Source: Lactobacillus helsingborgensis
Lineage (GTDB): Bacteria; Bacillota; Bacilli; Lactobacillales; Lactobacillaceae
NCBI RefSeq assembly: GCF_000970855.1
Contig: NZ_KQ034046.1
Location: forward strand, 677,796 to 741,795
Length of the DNA stretch: 64,000 nucleotides
Reading direction: 5' to 3'
Below the pieces are notes generated by a model that saw only the letters and a program-made list of their open reading frames with translations, was not told the origin of the DNA and did not search any database. Both the position numbers and the translations under genes were made by a program. Every line of letters begins with the position of its first letter. Within the stretch, counting starts at the first letter, position 1. Below, one piece after another: positions 38,168 through 47,777 of the stretch.

Positions 38168-40360
38168 TTAATTATAGGACTTTTTATGATTTTTACTAGA
38201 CTTGTTTTCTTTTTCCGTTAGGTGATTACCAGATACAGATTCTGGAATCGTTGTAATCTCATATTCTCGTCCTTTTAACTCAGCTGCATCTGTTTTGTAA
38301 AGACTGGTAGTTGATCTGCGGTGCTTGGTTATTAAAGCAGTAGACTTATTTTTTAAACGGTATCTGAGATTTTCCATTTGAATATAATTGGTTAAATAGT
38401 CAAATTCACTAGGATCAACCGGCTTGAATCCCTTTGGAGTATAGAAGCGGAGCAGATTATGGTTATTCAATAAATCGGAATATTTCAGCGACTGTTTTCC
38501 TTCTTTTGCTAATTTGGTGATTTCGTATTTTTCCTTCGCGGTAAAATTAATAATCTCTTTACCGCTTTTACGGTCATAAACAACACCCTTAAGCCCCTTG
38601 CCGCCAATAATGACGTATTTTTGACTAACAATAGTCCCATTTCTAAAAACCAACCATGGGCGGTATTTTGGCGCTAAAAGATCGCTGCCAAATTGAATAT
38701 AATTCTTGTTGGATATTCCTAAAAGATGCAGCAGAGTTGGTAAGACATCAATTTCTCCTGCAACTTCATGCTTAATTTTTCCTTTCAAATTGGGCGAATA
38801 GATCATGAAAGGTACGCGCTGCATTTGCACGTTATTATAGCTGTTCCAGGTGTCAGAGCTTTCTCCAACAATTGGCGCGAGAGTTTCATTTTCAGAATTA
38901 GTCAGGCCATAGTGGTCGCCATAAATTACTACCATGGTATTTTTAATTAATCCCGATTTTTTTAAATAAGTGAAAAATTCACGAATTGCCTGATCAAGAT
39001 AATGGGCAGTTTCAAAATAATTATTAATGGACTTATCCGCTGTATCGCTGGTTTTAAAATTTGGATCCAGATCTTCTTCATCCATATCAAAAGGGGTGTG
39101 GTTAGTTACGGTGATAAATTTTGTATAAAAGGGCTGCTGCATTCTTTCTAAGTACTTAATACTCTCTGCAAACATGACCTTGTCTTTGATACCATAACCA
39201 ATATGGTCATTTTTATCATGGCTGAAGTAGTTCTGGTCAAAGAAATAATTATAACCCATGTTTTTGTAAACATCATCACGGTTCCAAAAAGAACCTACAT
39301 TGCCGTGAAAGACAGCAGAAGTATATTTACCATGTTGCCGTAAAATTTGTGGTGCAGCCTGAAAAGTATTGGAACTGCCCATTGCAGTAAACAAAGAACC
39401 ATCCGAAATGCCGTAAGTCCCTGTTTCCAGCATATTTTCGGCATCACTGGTGCGGCCAATACCGACTTGATGGTAGAAATTAGCAAAGCCTAAAGTATGT
39501 TTATCATGGTAGATGGAATTAAGAAAAGGCGTAACTTCTTTACCGTTAATCTTGAGATCAATTAAAAATTGTTGGAAACTTTCCAGATGGATCACGATTA
39601 CGTTTTTACCCTTGGCCTTACCAAAATATTGCGGATTTACTGGCAATTTATTCTTTCTAGTGTAAGTCAGGATTTTATTTAAATCGGCAGTATTCGCATT
39701 CTTGTTTACTTGTTCTGTTTGTTCATTTTTTATGCCGTCATAAACGGTATAAGTATCAATTCCCAGATACTTTACGATATATGACCGGTCAAAAGTAGTA
39801 CCTAAAAGTCGCGGTCTGGATGACTCAGCCATAAAAATATTAAGGACTAAAACAAAGGCCCCAACAGAAGTTACGGCAAATGGTGTCAGCAAGCCATAGG
39901 ATTTTTGGTCAATTTTTATTTTGTGCGCTAGTAGTAGTCCCGTTATTACAATTAAATCCAGCCATAATAAAATATCTGACGGCTGGAGCAGAGCGACAGC
40001 ACTCTTTCCCAATCCCGGCGCTACTTTACCAGCATTATTAATTGTTTTTACAGTAATAAAATCTGAGAATTGCCGGTAATACAAAATATTGGCAAATAAC
40101 AGACCTGAATTTGCGACGTCAAGTAAGAGCATAGCGCAGTATGAAACTATTGGTTTAGAAAAATAAAGTCCAATACTAATTAACAAAATTGCGCTGCCAA
40201 TGGGGCTAATCCACATGATGATGTGTTGATATGGATCTGAAATACCCAGGTTAAAATCATGATACGCAGCAAAAATGTATTTTAGAGTAAATAAAAAAAC
40301 TAAAAGGCAAAAAAAGCCTGTACGAGTCTGAATGAAATTAGTCAGATTTTTTTTATTCAA
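38168..40360 (-). CDS. LTA synthase family sulfatase-fold membrane enzyme
   Basis: A 730-residue protein with five N-terminal helices (within about residues 15-195) and an extracellular sulfatase-type domain from about residue 245. Metal-site motifs are VIVIHLESFQ (Glu near residue 260), RTSDAENMLETGTYG (the catalytic Thr region near 305) and YGDHYGL (about 480). This is the LtaS architecture: transfer of glycerophosphate from phosphatidylglycerol to build lipoteichoic acid. The Lys/Ser-rich C-terminal ~60 residues are an extra tail. The start is TTG with GGGAGAG about 11 bases upstream. Whether it is the main LTA polymerase or a paralogue cannot be told. Confidence 0.88.
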   Translation of the reverse strand: MNKKNLTNFIQTRTGFFCLLVFLFTLKYIFAAYHDFNLGISDPYQHIIMWISPIGSAILLISIGLYFSKPIVSYCAMLLLDVANSGLLFANILYYRQFSDFITVKTINNAGKVAPGLGKSAVALLQPSDILLWLDLIVITGLLLAHKIKIDQKSYGLLTPFAVTSVGAFVLVLNIFMAESSRPRLLGTTFDRSYIVKYLGIDTYTVYDGIKNEQTEQVNKNANTADLNKILTYTRKNKLPVNPQYFGKAKGKNVIVIHLESFQQFLIDLKINGKEVTPFLNSIYHDKHTLGFANFYHQVGIGRTSDAENMLETGTYGISDGSLFTAMGSSNTFQAAPQILRQHGKYTSAVFHGNVGSFWNRDDVYKNMGYNYFFDQNYFSHDKNDHIGYGIKDKVMFAESIKYLERMQQPFYTKFITVTNHTPFDMDEEDLDPNFKTSDTADKSINNYFETAHYLDQAIREFFTYLKKSGLIKNTMVVIYGDHYGLTNSENETLAPIVGESSDTWNSYNNVQMQRVPFMIYSPNLKGKIKHEVAGEIDVLPTLLHLLGISNKNYIQFGSDLLAPKYRPWLVFRNGTIVSQKYVIIGGKGLKGVVYDRKSGKEIINFTAKEKYEITKLAKEGKQSLKYSDLLNNHNLLRFYTPKGFKPVDPSEFDYLTNYIQMENLRYRLKNKSTALITKHRRSTTSLYKTDAAELKGREYEITTIPESVSGNHLTEKENKSSKNHKKSYN

Positions 40361-40498
40361 AATAAAAACTCTCCCTTATCTGACTATTTTAAAAGTTTCT
40401 GGGGTTTTAGACAATCTTTTTCGTATTGTTAGTCCTTTTTTAAGAATTAATTGACCAAGATTGAGTATAATTTAAATGAACGCTATTTTAGGAATTGA

Positions 40499-41128
40499 AT
40501 GAGAATGATATTTTTAGGATCACTATATAACCTGCTTTCGCAACTTTACGCTACTAAAATTAATCATTTTGCTTTGATTAAGCTGATAATGTTGGCACTT
40601 GACAAAACGATTTTTTATTTTTTGTTTTTCATGGTAATCCGTTTGATCTGGCTAATGACTATTAGAAGTAGGCGGACAATCAAGTCAGAAGCAGCAGTAT
40701 GGTTATTTGCTTTTTACTTAATCTTAGTATTAATGTTGACCACATTTCGCAATACTTATTTCCCGTGGAATTTGACTTTTAACTTGCACAGACCACTTAG
40801 TGAAATCAATTTTGTATTTTTAAAAGAAACCTGGAAGATGTACCATGCGCAAAGTCGGTTAGATTTTGTCTACAATTCCTTTGGTAATGTCCTATGTTTC
40901 GTTCCGTTTGGCTTTTTATCACCCTTTGTTTTTGCGAAAAAACAAACTTTTGGTCGGGTACTGCTTGCGGGGCTGATATTTTCGTTATTTATAGAAACAA
41001 TGCAATTTTTGCTTGAAACTGGTGTTAGCGATATTGATGATGTCTTTTTCAATAGTTGCGGGGCAGCGATTGGCTACTTCTTGTATTGGGTTGTCATGCT
41101 AATTAGAAGAAAGTCTAAAACTATTTAA
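40499..41128 (+). CDS. VanZ family membrane protein
   Basis: A 209-residue protein with about five hydrophobic segments and the VanZ signature motifs. These are NLHRPLSEINF and DFVYNSFGNVLCFVPFGFLSP (about 120-140), then ETMQFLLETGVSDIDDVFFNSCGAAIGY (about 165-192). VanZ proteins are linked to glycopeptide tolerance and phospholipid or polymer handling in the envelope. Here it is divergent from the LTA-synthase-like gene, which supports an envelope role. Confidence 0.88.
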   Translation: MRMIFLGSLYNLLSQLYATKINHFALIKLIMLALDKTIFYFLFFMVIRLIWLMTIRSRRTIKSEAAVWLFAFYLILVLMLTTFRNTYFPWNLTFNLHRPLSEINFVFLKETWKMYHAQSRLDFVYNSFGNVLCFVPFGFLSPFVFAKKQTFGRVLLAGLIFSLFIETMQFLLETGVSDIDDVFFNSCGAAIGYFLYWVVMLIRRKSKTI

Positions 41129-41208
41129 AAGCACTGGTAATTGCAAATTAAGATTGCTAAAATATTCTTGTGAAATAAATATTTAATTCAGTAAGGAGAG
41201 CGTATTTT

Positions 41209-42558
41209 ATGAGTTTAATAAAATTTGATAGCACTAAATTAACGCCGTTTGTCCACGAAAATGAACTAAGTGAAATGCAGGCTATGGTTAATGCTGCTGA
41301 TAGTGAACTAAAAAACGGTACTGGTGCAGGTAGCGATTTCCTAGGATGGGTTAACTTACCAGTTGATTATGATAAAGATGAGTTTGCCAGAATAAAAAAG
41401 GCAGCAAAGAAGATTCAAAGTGATTCTGAAGTTCTAGTTTGTATCGGTATCGGCGGCTCTTATTTAGGCGCTCAAGCCGCCATTGAATTTTTAAATGGTG
41501 CTTTTTATGGCAGAGGCAAAGATAAGCATACTACTGTTGTATTTTGTGGTAATTCTTTGTCAGGTTCATACCTACATGATTTGATTGAATGGCTTGGAGA
41601 CAAGGATTTCAGTGTTAATGTTATTTCTAAATCTGGTACTACTACAGAGCCAGCCGTTGCTTTCCGTATTTTTAAAGATAAATTAGTTAAAAAATATGGT
41701 GCTGCAGAAGCTAAAACCAGAATTTTTGCTACCACTGATCGCGCCAAAGGTGCATTGAAGACTGAAGCAGACGCCGAGGGTTACGAAGAATTTGTTGTGC
41801 CAGATGATATTGGTGGCCGCTACAGCGTTTTATCAGCTGTTGGTCTTTTGCCAATCGCAGTTTCTGGAGCAGATATTGACCAATTAATGAAGGGTGCTGC
41901 GGATGCCAGAGCAGATTATAGCTCTACAGACTTAAGTGAAGCTACTCCTTATCAATATGCTGCTTTACGTAACATACTTTACCGCAAGGGTTACACGACA
42001 GAAATTGTGGAGAACTACGAACCAACATTGAGAATGTTTAGTGAATGGTGCAAACAATTAATGGGCGAATCCGAAGGTAAAGACGGTAAGGGTATTTGGC
42101 CTGCAAGTGCCAACTTCACTACTGACCTTCACTCATTAGGTCAATACATTCAAGAAGGTTTGCGTAATCTGTTTGAAACTGTCATTAGGGTTGAAAATCC
42201 TGCAAATGATGTGGAAATACCAGCTGATGATCGTAATTTAGACCAATTGAATTTCTTGTCAGGCAAGACCTTGAACTACGTTAACGAACATGCGTATGAG
42301 GGCGTAGTTTTAGCTCATACTGATGGTGGCGTTCCGGTTATGACAGTCAATATTCCTGATCAGACTGAACACACTTTGGGTTACTTAATTTACTTCTTTG
42401 AATTAGCTATTGCAATTTCTGGTTATCTTAATGGTATCAACCCATTTAGCCAACCAGGCGTTGAGGCTTATAAGCGTAACATGTTTGGCTTATTGAACAA
42501 GCCCGGCTATGAAGAATTACATGATGATCTTGTAGCTCGCTTTAAAGAAGAAAAATAA
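41209..42558 (+). CDS. pgi: Glucose-6-phosphate isomerase
   Basis: A 449-residue isomerase interconverting glucose-6-phosphate and fructose-6-phosphate. SIS-fold motifs [11 protein letters not shown] (about 83-93) and [10 protein letters not shown] (about 144-153), and the catalytic ENYEPT region near 263-268, are present. Length matches Gram-positive Pgi. It is monocistronic, and a hairpin terminator at 42678-42711 lies before the next gene. Confidence 0.97.
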   Translation: MSLIKFDSTKLTPFVHENELSEMQAMVNAADSELKNGTGAGSDFLGWVNLPVDYDKDEFARIKKAAKKIQSDSEVLVCIGIGGSYLGAQAAIEFLNGAFYGRGKDKHTTVVFCGNSLSGSYLHDLIEWLGDKDFSVNVISKSGTTTEPAVAFRIFKDKLVKKYGAAEAKTRIFATTDRAKGALKTEADAEGYEEFVVPDDIGGRYSVLSAVGLLPIAVSGADIDQLMKGAADARADYSSTDLSEATPYQYAALRNILYRKGYTTEIVENYEPTLRMFSEWCKQLMGESEGKDGKGIWPASANFTTDLHSLGQYIQEGLRNLFETVIRVENPANDVEIPADDRNLDQLNFLSGKTLNYVNEHAYEGVVLAHTDGGVPVMTVNIPDQTEHTLGYLIYFFELAIAISGYLNGINPFSQPGVEAYKRNMFGLLNKPGYEELHDDLVARFKEEK

Positions 42559-42677
42559 TTAGATAATTGCTAATTTCATGAATTAATACTATTATTATAT
42601 GGAACCTATTATTGATAAAATTAGTTAGTATTATTCATCCTGTACATTTTAAATTATTGATGTCATACCAATTATGG

Positions 42678-42711
42678 AAAGGGTAAAAGTTTAGGCTTTT
42701 AACCCTTTTTT
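42678..42711 (+). terminator. Terminator or attenuator between pgi and the second DHA2 gene
   Basis: A stem AAAGGGT-AAAAG / CTTTTAACCCTTT is followed by T6. It ends only 16 bases before the efflux gene start, so it could act as an attenuator in that gene's leader rather than, or as well as, the pgi terminator. Confidence 0.65.
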
Positions 42712-42726
42712 ATTAAGGAGAGAAAT

Positions 42727-44121
42727 ATGGAAGCAAAAAGAGAAACGCCAAAGCGGGTACTGGCTATAATCAGTTGTGCTTTAATGGCATTTGTGTCGAT
42801 TTTGACTGAGACCAGTTTAAACGTCACTTTTCCTACACTAATGAAGCAGTTCCATATTAGTTTAGGTCTGGTGCAATGGACTACAACAGGTTACTTATTA
42901 ACAATTTCTGTAATAATGGTGTCAAGTTCGTATTTAAATGACCGCTTTTCAGCTAGACAGCTGTTTTTGACCGCTGCCGTGGCTTTTATCGCGGGCTCAA
43001 TAGTTGCGGGGCTTGCTCCTAATTTTTGGGTATTACTTGCTGGACGCATAATTTCATCTGTGGGAGCCGGTCTGTCAATTCCGTTAATGTTTAACATGGT
43101 CGTAGAATTGATGCCGCAGGAAAAATGGGGCTTTTACATGGGGCTTACTGGTTTAGTAATTATTTTAGCTCCATCTTTAGGACCTACATTTGGTGGCACT
43201 GTGGTTTACTACTTCGGCTGGCCTTTAATATTTGAAATTGTGGCTGTCATTGCTGTAATTATCATGGTTCTGGGCTTGTTCGTCGTTGAACAATATCATG
43301 AAAAAAAGCATCCCAGTTTTGATTGGTTAAACTATATTGTGATTGCCAGTGCTATGATTATTTTTAATTTAGGTTTTAATCGTATTAGCAATGGTTTTAC
43401 AGATTGGGGTTTTTGGTTAAGCATGGTCGTGGTTGCGCTTTTGCTATACGTATTTATCAAATTGTCGCGATCAAGTAAAAAGAAATTGATTAACTTAGAC
43501 ATATTTAAAAATAAGCCCTTTATTTTTGCCATGATTTCTTATCTGCTTTTGCAGTTTATTAATATTGGTACCAGCTTTGCAATTCCCAATTATGTTCAAA
43601 TTGTTAATCACGCCACTTCTTTAATTGGGGGACTAGTTTTGCTTCCCGGCTGCATTATCAGTGGTCTATTGAACCCTTGGTTTGGGCATGTTTACGATAA
43701 AAAGGGGCCACGGTTGCCACTTCTAACCGGAACAGTCTTTTGTCTAACGGCTTGTCTGCTTTTTGCCATTTTTAGCTTGAAAATCAGTACGCTAATGGTC
43801 GGCGTTTTTTATGGCATTATGATTATTGGCAGGCAAATGGCCTTTAATAATACCATGGCAGAAGCGTCCAAATTGCAGCCAGAAGAATTACATACAGATG
43901 CCACAGCGGTTTTTCAGACTGGACAGCAATATGCTGGTTCAATGGGGACAACCGTCATGGCTGCCATCATTTCTTCTTGGCAAAAAAGACCAGGCAATTA
44001 TGCTGCACTGACAGCACAAGGTAGTCAAGAAGCGTTCTTGTTTTTAACTTTTGTTAGTGTAATTATCTTGCTCAGCTACTTAAATTTATTTAGACTTGAG
44101 AAAAAAATGAACATCAATTAA
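42727..44121 (+). CDS. DHA2-type MFS multidrug efflux transporter (paralogue)
   Basis: A 464-residue 14-helix drug:H+ antiporter closely resembling the protein at 131-1528. Shared segments include QWTTTGYLL near residue 50, SVGAGLSIPLMFNMV near 115 and LGPTFGGTVVYYFGW near 152. No marR gene or palindromic operator is next to this copy. The leader contains a terminator-like hairpin immediately before AAGGAGAG, so expression may be controlled by attenuation. Substrate unknown. Confidence 0.88.
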   Translation: MEAKRETPKRVLAIISCALMAFVSILTETSLNVTFPTLMKQFHISLGLVQWTTTGYLLTISVIMVSSSYLNDRFSARQLFLTAAVAFIAGSIVAGLAPNFWVLLAGRIISSVGAGLSIPLMFNMVVELMPQEKWGFYMGLTGLVIILAPSLGPTFGGTVVYYFGWPLIFEIVAVIAVIIMVLGLFVVEQYHEKKHPSFDWLNYIVIASAMIIFNLGFNRISNGFTDWGFWLSMVVVALLLYVFIKLSRSSKKKLINLDIFKNKPFIFAMISYLLLQFINIGTSFAIPNYVQIVNHATSLIGGLVLLPGCIISGLLNPWFGHVYDKKGPRLPLLTGTVFCLTACLLFAIFSLKISTLMVGVFYGIMIIGRQMAFNNTMAEASKLQPEELHTDATAVFQTGQQYAGSMGTTVMAAIISSWQKRPGNYAALTAQGSQEAFLFLTFVSVIILLSYLNLFRLEKKMNIN

Positions 44122-44135
44122 AGTCAAAAATTGCA

Positions 44136-44168
44136 GCAACCTAGTTATCTAGGTTGCTTTTTTTTTAG
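44136..44168 (+). terminator. Terminator of the second DHA2 gene
   Basis: A perfect nine-base stem GCAACCTAG / CTAGGTTGC with a TTAT loop and eight or more T residues. Confidence 0.92.
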
Positions 44169-44266
44169 CTGAAATTAAATATAATTAGAAAATATTAAGT
44201 TTTTTGTGTACTTTTTTAAATAAAATGATAAAATACTTAATAATTAAATTTAAGGAGGAAACAATA

Positions 44267-44335
44267 ATGCGACGAATTTCACTTCACCATATTTTGATTT
44301 TGTCCCCAATTATTTTGCGGACAAAGCGTACCTAG
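44267..44335 (+). CDS. Candidate 22-codon leader peptide upstream of the orphan EIIC
   Basis: A short ORF with ATG at 44267 and TAG at 44333-44335. The strong ribosome-binding site AAGGAGG lies 8 bases ahead. The peptide is basic and hydrophobic (starts MRRISLHHILILS) and contains four Arg codons, three of them CGA/CGA/CGG, which are rare in this genome type, and five Ile codons. A hairpin TTTGTCC / GGACAAA (44299-44325) lies inside the ORF. The stop is about 29 bases before the EIIC start. This arrangement suggests a translated regulatory leader. It is not a recognised family, and chance is possible. Confidence 0.45.
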   Translation: MRRISLHHILILSPIILRTKRT

Positions 44336-44364
44336 AAAAATCTGAATTTTAAGGAGTATGAAAT

Positions 44365-45453
44365 ATGGCTGATTCAACCAATTCTAATAAACTAACAGTA
44401 AAAACTTTTCTTAATAAAATACTAGCTGGGACGGCAACAGGAATTATAGTGGGTTTAATTCCCAATGCCGTACTCAGTGCAATTTTGAAATTATTTGGGC
44501 AAAACCCAGTAGCAACATCATTAAACCAAGCTTTGCTAATTTTCCAGTGTGCAACACCATTGCTCATTGGCGCCTTGATTGCTATTCAATTTAAAATGGT
44601 GCCTTTGGACGTGGCTATTGTAGGAGCCGCAGCTTATGTTGGCTCCGGCGTGACCAAGTTTGTGCCGCAGATCGTAAATCCAGCTACAAAAGCTCAGGGT
44701 GTATTTGTTTCTGCAGGAACCGGTGATTTGATTAATACGATGATTACTGCCGGTCTGGCTGTGGGGCTTTTGCTACTAGTGGGTCAGCATTTTGGTTCGA
44801 TTAAAATCGTTGCCGCACCAATTTTAATTGGTGGTGGAGCCGGTTGGATCGGCATGCTAATTTTGCCTTATGTTAGCAAGATTACGACTTGGTTAGGTAC
44901 AGTTATCAACTCTTTCACAAATTTACAGCCTATCTTTATGTGCATCTTAATTTCTTGCATGTTTGCAGTGTTGATTATTTCCCCGATTTCAACAGTTGCA
45001 ATTGGTATGGCTATTCAATTAAATGGCATTTCAGCTGGTGCGGCGGCAATGGGAGTAGCTGCCACCACATTGGTTTTGGTAGTGCATTCGTGGCGGACTA
45101 ATAAGTCGGGTGTGACCATTGCTATTGCATTAGGTGCAATGAAGATGATGATGCCCAATCTTTTCAGACATCCAATTATTCTCCTGCCGACATTAATTAC
45201 TGCTGTCGTTTCAGCTATTCCGGTGGCCCTATTCCATGTTAGCGGTATGCCAGCTTCAGCAGGCTTTGGTCTTGTCGGTCTAGTTGGGCCGCTAGCTTCT
45301 TTAGACGCTGGAAAAGCCAGCATTAATTTTGTATTGGCGCTAGTGGTCTGGATTGTAATTCCTGTAGTAGTTGCACTTATCTGCCGTTTTCTTTTTGAAA
45401 AAATATTCCATGTTTACGATGAAAAAGTAGCCTTTGCATATTTAGGCGAATAG
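44365..45453 (+). CDS. Orphan PTS EIIC_2-type membrane transporter
   Basis: A 362-residue protein with about ten helices, matching the PTS_EIIC_2 (PF13303-type) family in length and Gly/Ala-rich helices (GGGAGWIGMLILPYVSK, SGMPASAGFGLVGLVGPL). No EIIA or EIIB domain or gene is near it, so it is probably not a classical PTS permease on its own. Relatives are proposed to be regulators or transporters of unknown substrate. AAGGAG precedes the ATG. The upstream leader ORF with hairpin suggests translational or attenuation control. Confidence 0.75.
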   Translation: MADSTNSNKLTVKTFLNKILAGTATGIIVGLIPNAVLSAILKLFGQNPVATSLNQALLIFQCATPLLIGALIAIQFKMVPLDVAIVGAAAYVGSGVTKFVPQIVNPATKAQGVFVSAGTGDLINTMITAGLAVGLLLLVGQHFGSIKIVAAPILIGGGAGWIGMLILPYVSKITTWLGTVINSFTNLQPIFMCILISCMFAVLIISPISTVAIGMAIQLNGISAGAAAMGVAATTLVLVVHSWRTNKSGVTIAIALGAMKMMMPNLFRHPIILLPTLITAVVSAIPVALFHVSGMPASAGFGLVGLVGPLASLDAGKASINFVLALVVWIVIPVVVALICRFLFEKIFHVYDEKVAFAYLGE

Positions 45454-45505
45454 TTCTTATTAAATATCTGTCATTACACTTACATCAATTTATTTAAAAT
45501 AAAAA

Positions 45506-45582
45506 CCCGTGAAAAAACCTTTCAGGGCTATGGAGTGCTCCATAATAGTTGGCCATTAATCTGACTATTAGGAGCACTTTTT
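45506..45582 (+). terminator. Terminator of the EIIC gene with a mutually exclusive hairpin
   Basis: Hairpin 1 is CCCGTGAAA / TTTCAGGG (45506-45527). Hairpin 2, TATGGAG / CTCCATA (45529-45544), shares bases with hairpin 3. Hairpin 3 is AGTGCTCC-A-TAATAGT / ACTATTA-GGAGCACT (45534-45578), followed by T5. The overlap of 2 and 3 is the arrangement of an antiterminator/terminator switch, although it lies after the EIIC gene and no ORF follows directly. Confidence 0.6.
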
Positions 45583-45699
45583 AATGACTAAGTATTTGAT
45601 TATTTTGAAAGTTGCAGTAGCTTGTAAGTATCTAGCAGGCTGAAACTTTTTGAAGCCGAACGAAAACATAACTTTATGCCACTTAATTGATACTTCTGA

Positions 45700-45899
45700 T
45701 TTAATTTAGCTAAGTTTTTTGAACCTCATCTTTGCCAATGACAAAGAACAGCTGTCAGATGTTTACGGCAGGTGATGTGCTTGCCACCTTATTTTTAACG
45801 AAACCAATTTGCGCGCCCGTTAAGTTGTGAGTCTTAAGACCTAGTTCTGCGATATTTTTCTTTCAAAAAATCTTTAAACTGTCTTGCTTTGTTCTTCAT
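45700..45899 (-). pseudogene. Decayed protein-coding remnant
   Basis: From an ATG at 45899 the minus strand reads MKNKARQFKDFLKEKY and stops after 21 codons. Shifting frame gives a further protein-like stretch (LKTHNLTGAQIGFVKNKVA) and then QLFFVIGKDEVQ in the third frame. Three consecutive protein-like segments in three frames suggest a gene broken by frameshifts. The family is not recognised. Confidence 0.3.
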
Positions 45900-45992
45900 T
45901 TTAACTTAATGTAAAAAGTAAATTATTGTTAAATTACATGAAAAAACTGTCTATTTCACAGAAGTTATAACACGAATAAAAAGGTAGCCCAA

Positions 45993-47003
45993 ATGCACGA
46001 AAAAATTATCCAAATGTTGCGTCAGAATAATGGTTTTCGAGATTGGAATATGGTCTTGCAGAATTTTAGATCTGGTGAATTCAAATTAAAAATTGCTGGT
46101 CATATCGACAGCGAGCCTATTTATGAATTTTTCAATACTTATTCTGATAATTTTGTACTAAACAGCAGCTCAATCACAATTTCTGTTCAACCTGTAAAAT
46201 CATACATTCCGTTTCATATTCATAATTATGTTGAAATAAAAATTCCTTTGGTAGGTAATTGTGTGGTGGTAACAGAACATGAGCGGATTAAGGTGAAACA
46301 AGATAACATGATTTTTATCGGTATCAAAACCCCTCACAAGGTAGAGCCGATTGATGAGAAAGGAGTAGTTTTAAACATCGCACTCCATACTTCCGCTTTT
46401 TCCTTAAATCTGCTCGATTTTTTACAGTCTAAGGGCAATGGCATATCTATTTCTAGTTTGCTTTTTTCCTTACTATCCGATGAAGATCACGGTGAAGGCC
46501 GTTACAGTTTGTTTGAGATTGATCACGACCCTAAAATTACTGCAATTATCTACGATATTATTGACGAATATTATGCTGATAAAATTCAAGCGGACCAGAT
46601 TATTAAATTAGAAATGTTGACGCTGTTTTCTTTATTGATAAGAAAAGCATATTACCGTCAACCGCCAGTGACTGGTGCGAAAAGTAAAAACAATAATTTA
46701 TTGTCGTTACTTCTTTACATTGAAAAGAATTATTCCGAGATCAAGTTAGAAGAAATGGCACAACATTTTGGCTTTAATCCCAACTACTTGTCGGATCATT
46801 TAAAAAATGAAACCGGTTTGTCATTTATCAAGTTAGTGCAACTGCAAAGAGTGAATGTAGCTGCTAAATATCTAAAGTACACCAAGGTTTCAATTGAAAA
46901 AATTGCTACCAGAGTAGGATATGAAAATGCGTCCTATTTTTATAAAATTTTTAAGCATTATTTTGGTATTTCTCCGGCAAAATACCGTTCTAACGCGAGA
47001 TGA
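45993..47003 (+). CDS. AraC family transcriptional regulator
   Basis: A 336-residue protein with an N-terminal cupin-like effector domain (IPFHIHNYVEIKIPLVG at about 70-86) and a C-terminal AraC double helix-turn-helix at about 235-335. The latter ends in the signature IATRVGYENASYFYKIFKHYFGISPAKYR. Such proteins usually activate sugar or cell-surface genes. No operon partner is next to it, so the target is unknown. The ribosome-binding site is weak (AAAGGTAG). Confidence 0.88.
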   Translation: MHEKIIQMLRQNNGFRDWNMVLQNFRSGEFKLKIAGHIDSEPIYEFFNTYSDNFVLNSSSITISVQPVKSYIPFHIHNYVEIKIPLVGNCVVVTEHERIKVKQDNMIFIGIKTPHKVEPIDEKGVVLNIALHTSAFSLNLLDFLQSKGNGISISSLLFSLLSDEDHGEGRYSLFEIDHDPKITAIIYDIIDEYYADKIQADQIIKLEMLTLFSLLIRKAYYRQPPVTGAKSKNNNLLSLLLYIEKNYSEIKLEEMAQHFGFNPNYLSDHLKNETGLSFIKLVQLQRVNVAAKYLKYTKVSIEKIATRVGYENASYFYKIFKHYFGISPAKYRSNAR

Positions 47004-47509
47004 GAAGGTGCAATAAATTATGGTAAAATAATTGCTTGGTATGAAGAAATGCCTCAATAATAGTTTTTATTTTTACCAGAAAGTAATTGCTGGGAATGGA
47101 AAAGTCGTGACTTAGAAAAAGATTGATGAGTAATCTTTAATTGTAAAAGGTTATTTTGTAAAAACTTTTCTGAATAATATTTAAATCGCGTCAAAGAGTA
47201 CTTGCGGTAATCCAATTAATTTTTAAATAATAAAAGAACTTTAAATTTCTGTACTTAAAGTTCTTTTTTATAGTTGCAAATGCAATTAAATTACATAACA
47301 AATAAAAAATGGTAAAATGCTTTCAGCGAAAAAAATATTTTTAAAAAAGTTAATTAATGCTTACGAATGTAAACATTTTTATATAATAACATTTATTGTA
47401 GATAATTTTGGTAAAACAACTTTTAAGTGATTAAATAACTAAAAATAGCCCCAATTTTTGTCTAAAAAAAGGTATAATTTGAAATGAATTGAAGGGAGTT
47501 TTTTTACAA
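47004..47509. other. AT-rich intergenic stretch after the AraC gene
   Basis: It contains one clear terminator (47232-47269) and a TATAAT at 47473-47478 that probably serves the small membrane protein. No ORF of note is seen on either strand. Confidence 0.4.
47232..47269 (+). terminator. Terminator 230 bases after the AraC gene
   Basis: Arms AAAGAACTTTAA / TTAAAGTTCTTT and a T run. Its distance from the AraC stop leaves room for a long 3' untranslated region or a small separate transcript. Confidence 0.75.
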
Positions 47510-47686
47510 ATGATGTGTGATAATTTGTTTTTTAAAATTTTGTGGGTAGTCGTTTACGCTATTACCGCTTATTATACCTTTACCGGCAATATGATGATGG
47601 GGATGTACTGGATGGCAGGCGGTATGCTGGCTCAAGCAGTAGTTGACCTTGTCTATCATTTTTGGCCAAATCGTAAAAAGTGCTAA
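47510..47686 (+). CDS. Small two-helix membrane protein
   Basis: A 58-residue protein starting MMCDNLFF, with helices at about residues 6-24 and 30-48 and a C-terminal basic end (NRKKC). The ATG at 47510 is preferred over a TTG at 47489 because GAAGGGAG lies between them. It has its own TATAAT box. Similar short membrane proteins are common in lactobacilli but have no assigned function. Confidence 0.6.
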   Translation: MMCDNLFFKILWVVVYAITAYYTFTGNMMMGMYWMAGGMLAQAVVDLVYHFWPNRKKC

Positions 47687-47777
47687 ACAAGGTTTAAATT
47701 TTAATAGCGCAAGTTTATTAAGGATTAATTTTTAACTCAGTGGGTAAAGAATTGTCCTTTTTTGTTTTCCTTGATAA

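Larger units (their letters stand above)
45454..45992. other. Gene-free stretch with alternative hairpins and a decayed reading frame
   Basis: The left part (45506-45582) holds three overlapping hairpins ending in a T run. The right part (about 45700-45899, minus strand) reads as broken pieces of a protein in different frames. No intact gene is present. Confidence 0.5.

Noticed and set aside
45582-45642. Short ORF beginning MTKYLIILK right after the T run of the hairpin
   Set aside because: Only 19 codons, no ribosome-binding site, and located immediately after a terminator.
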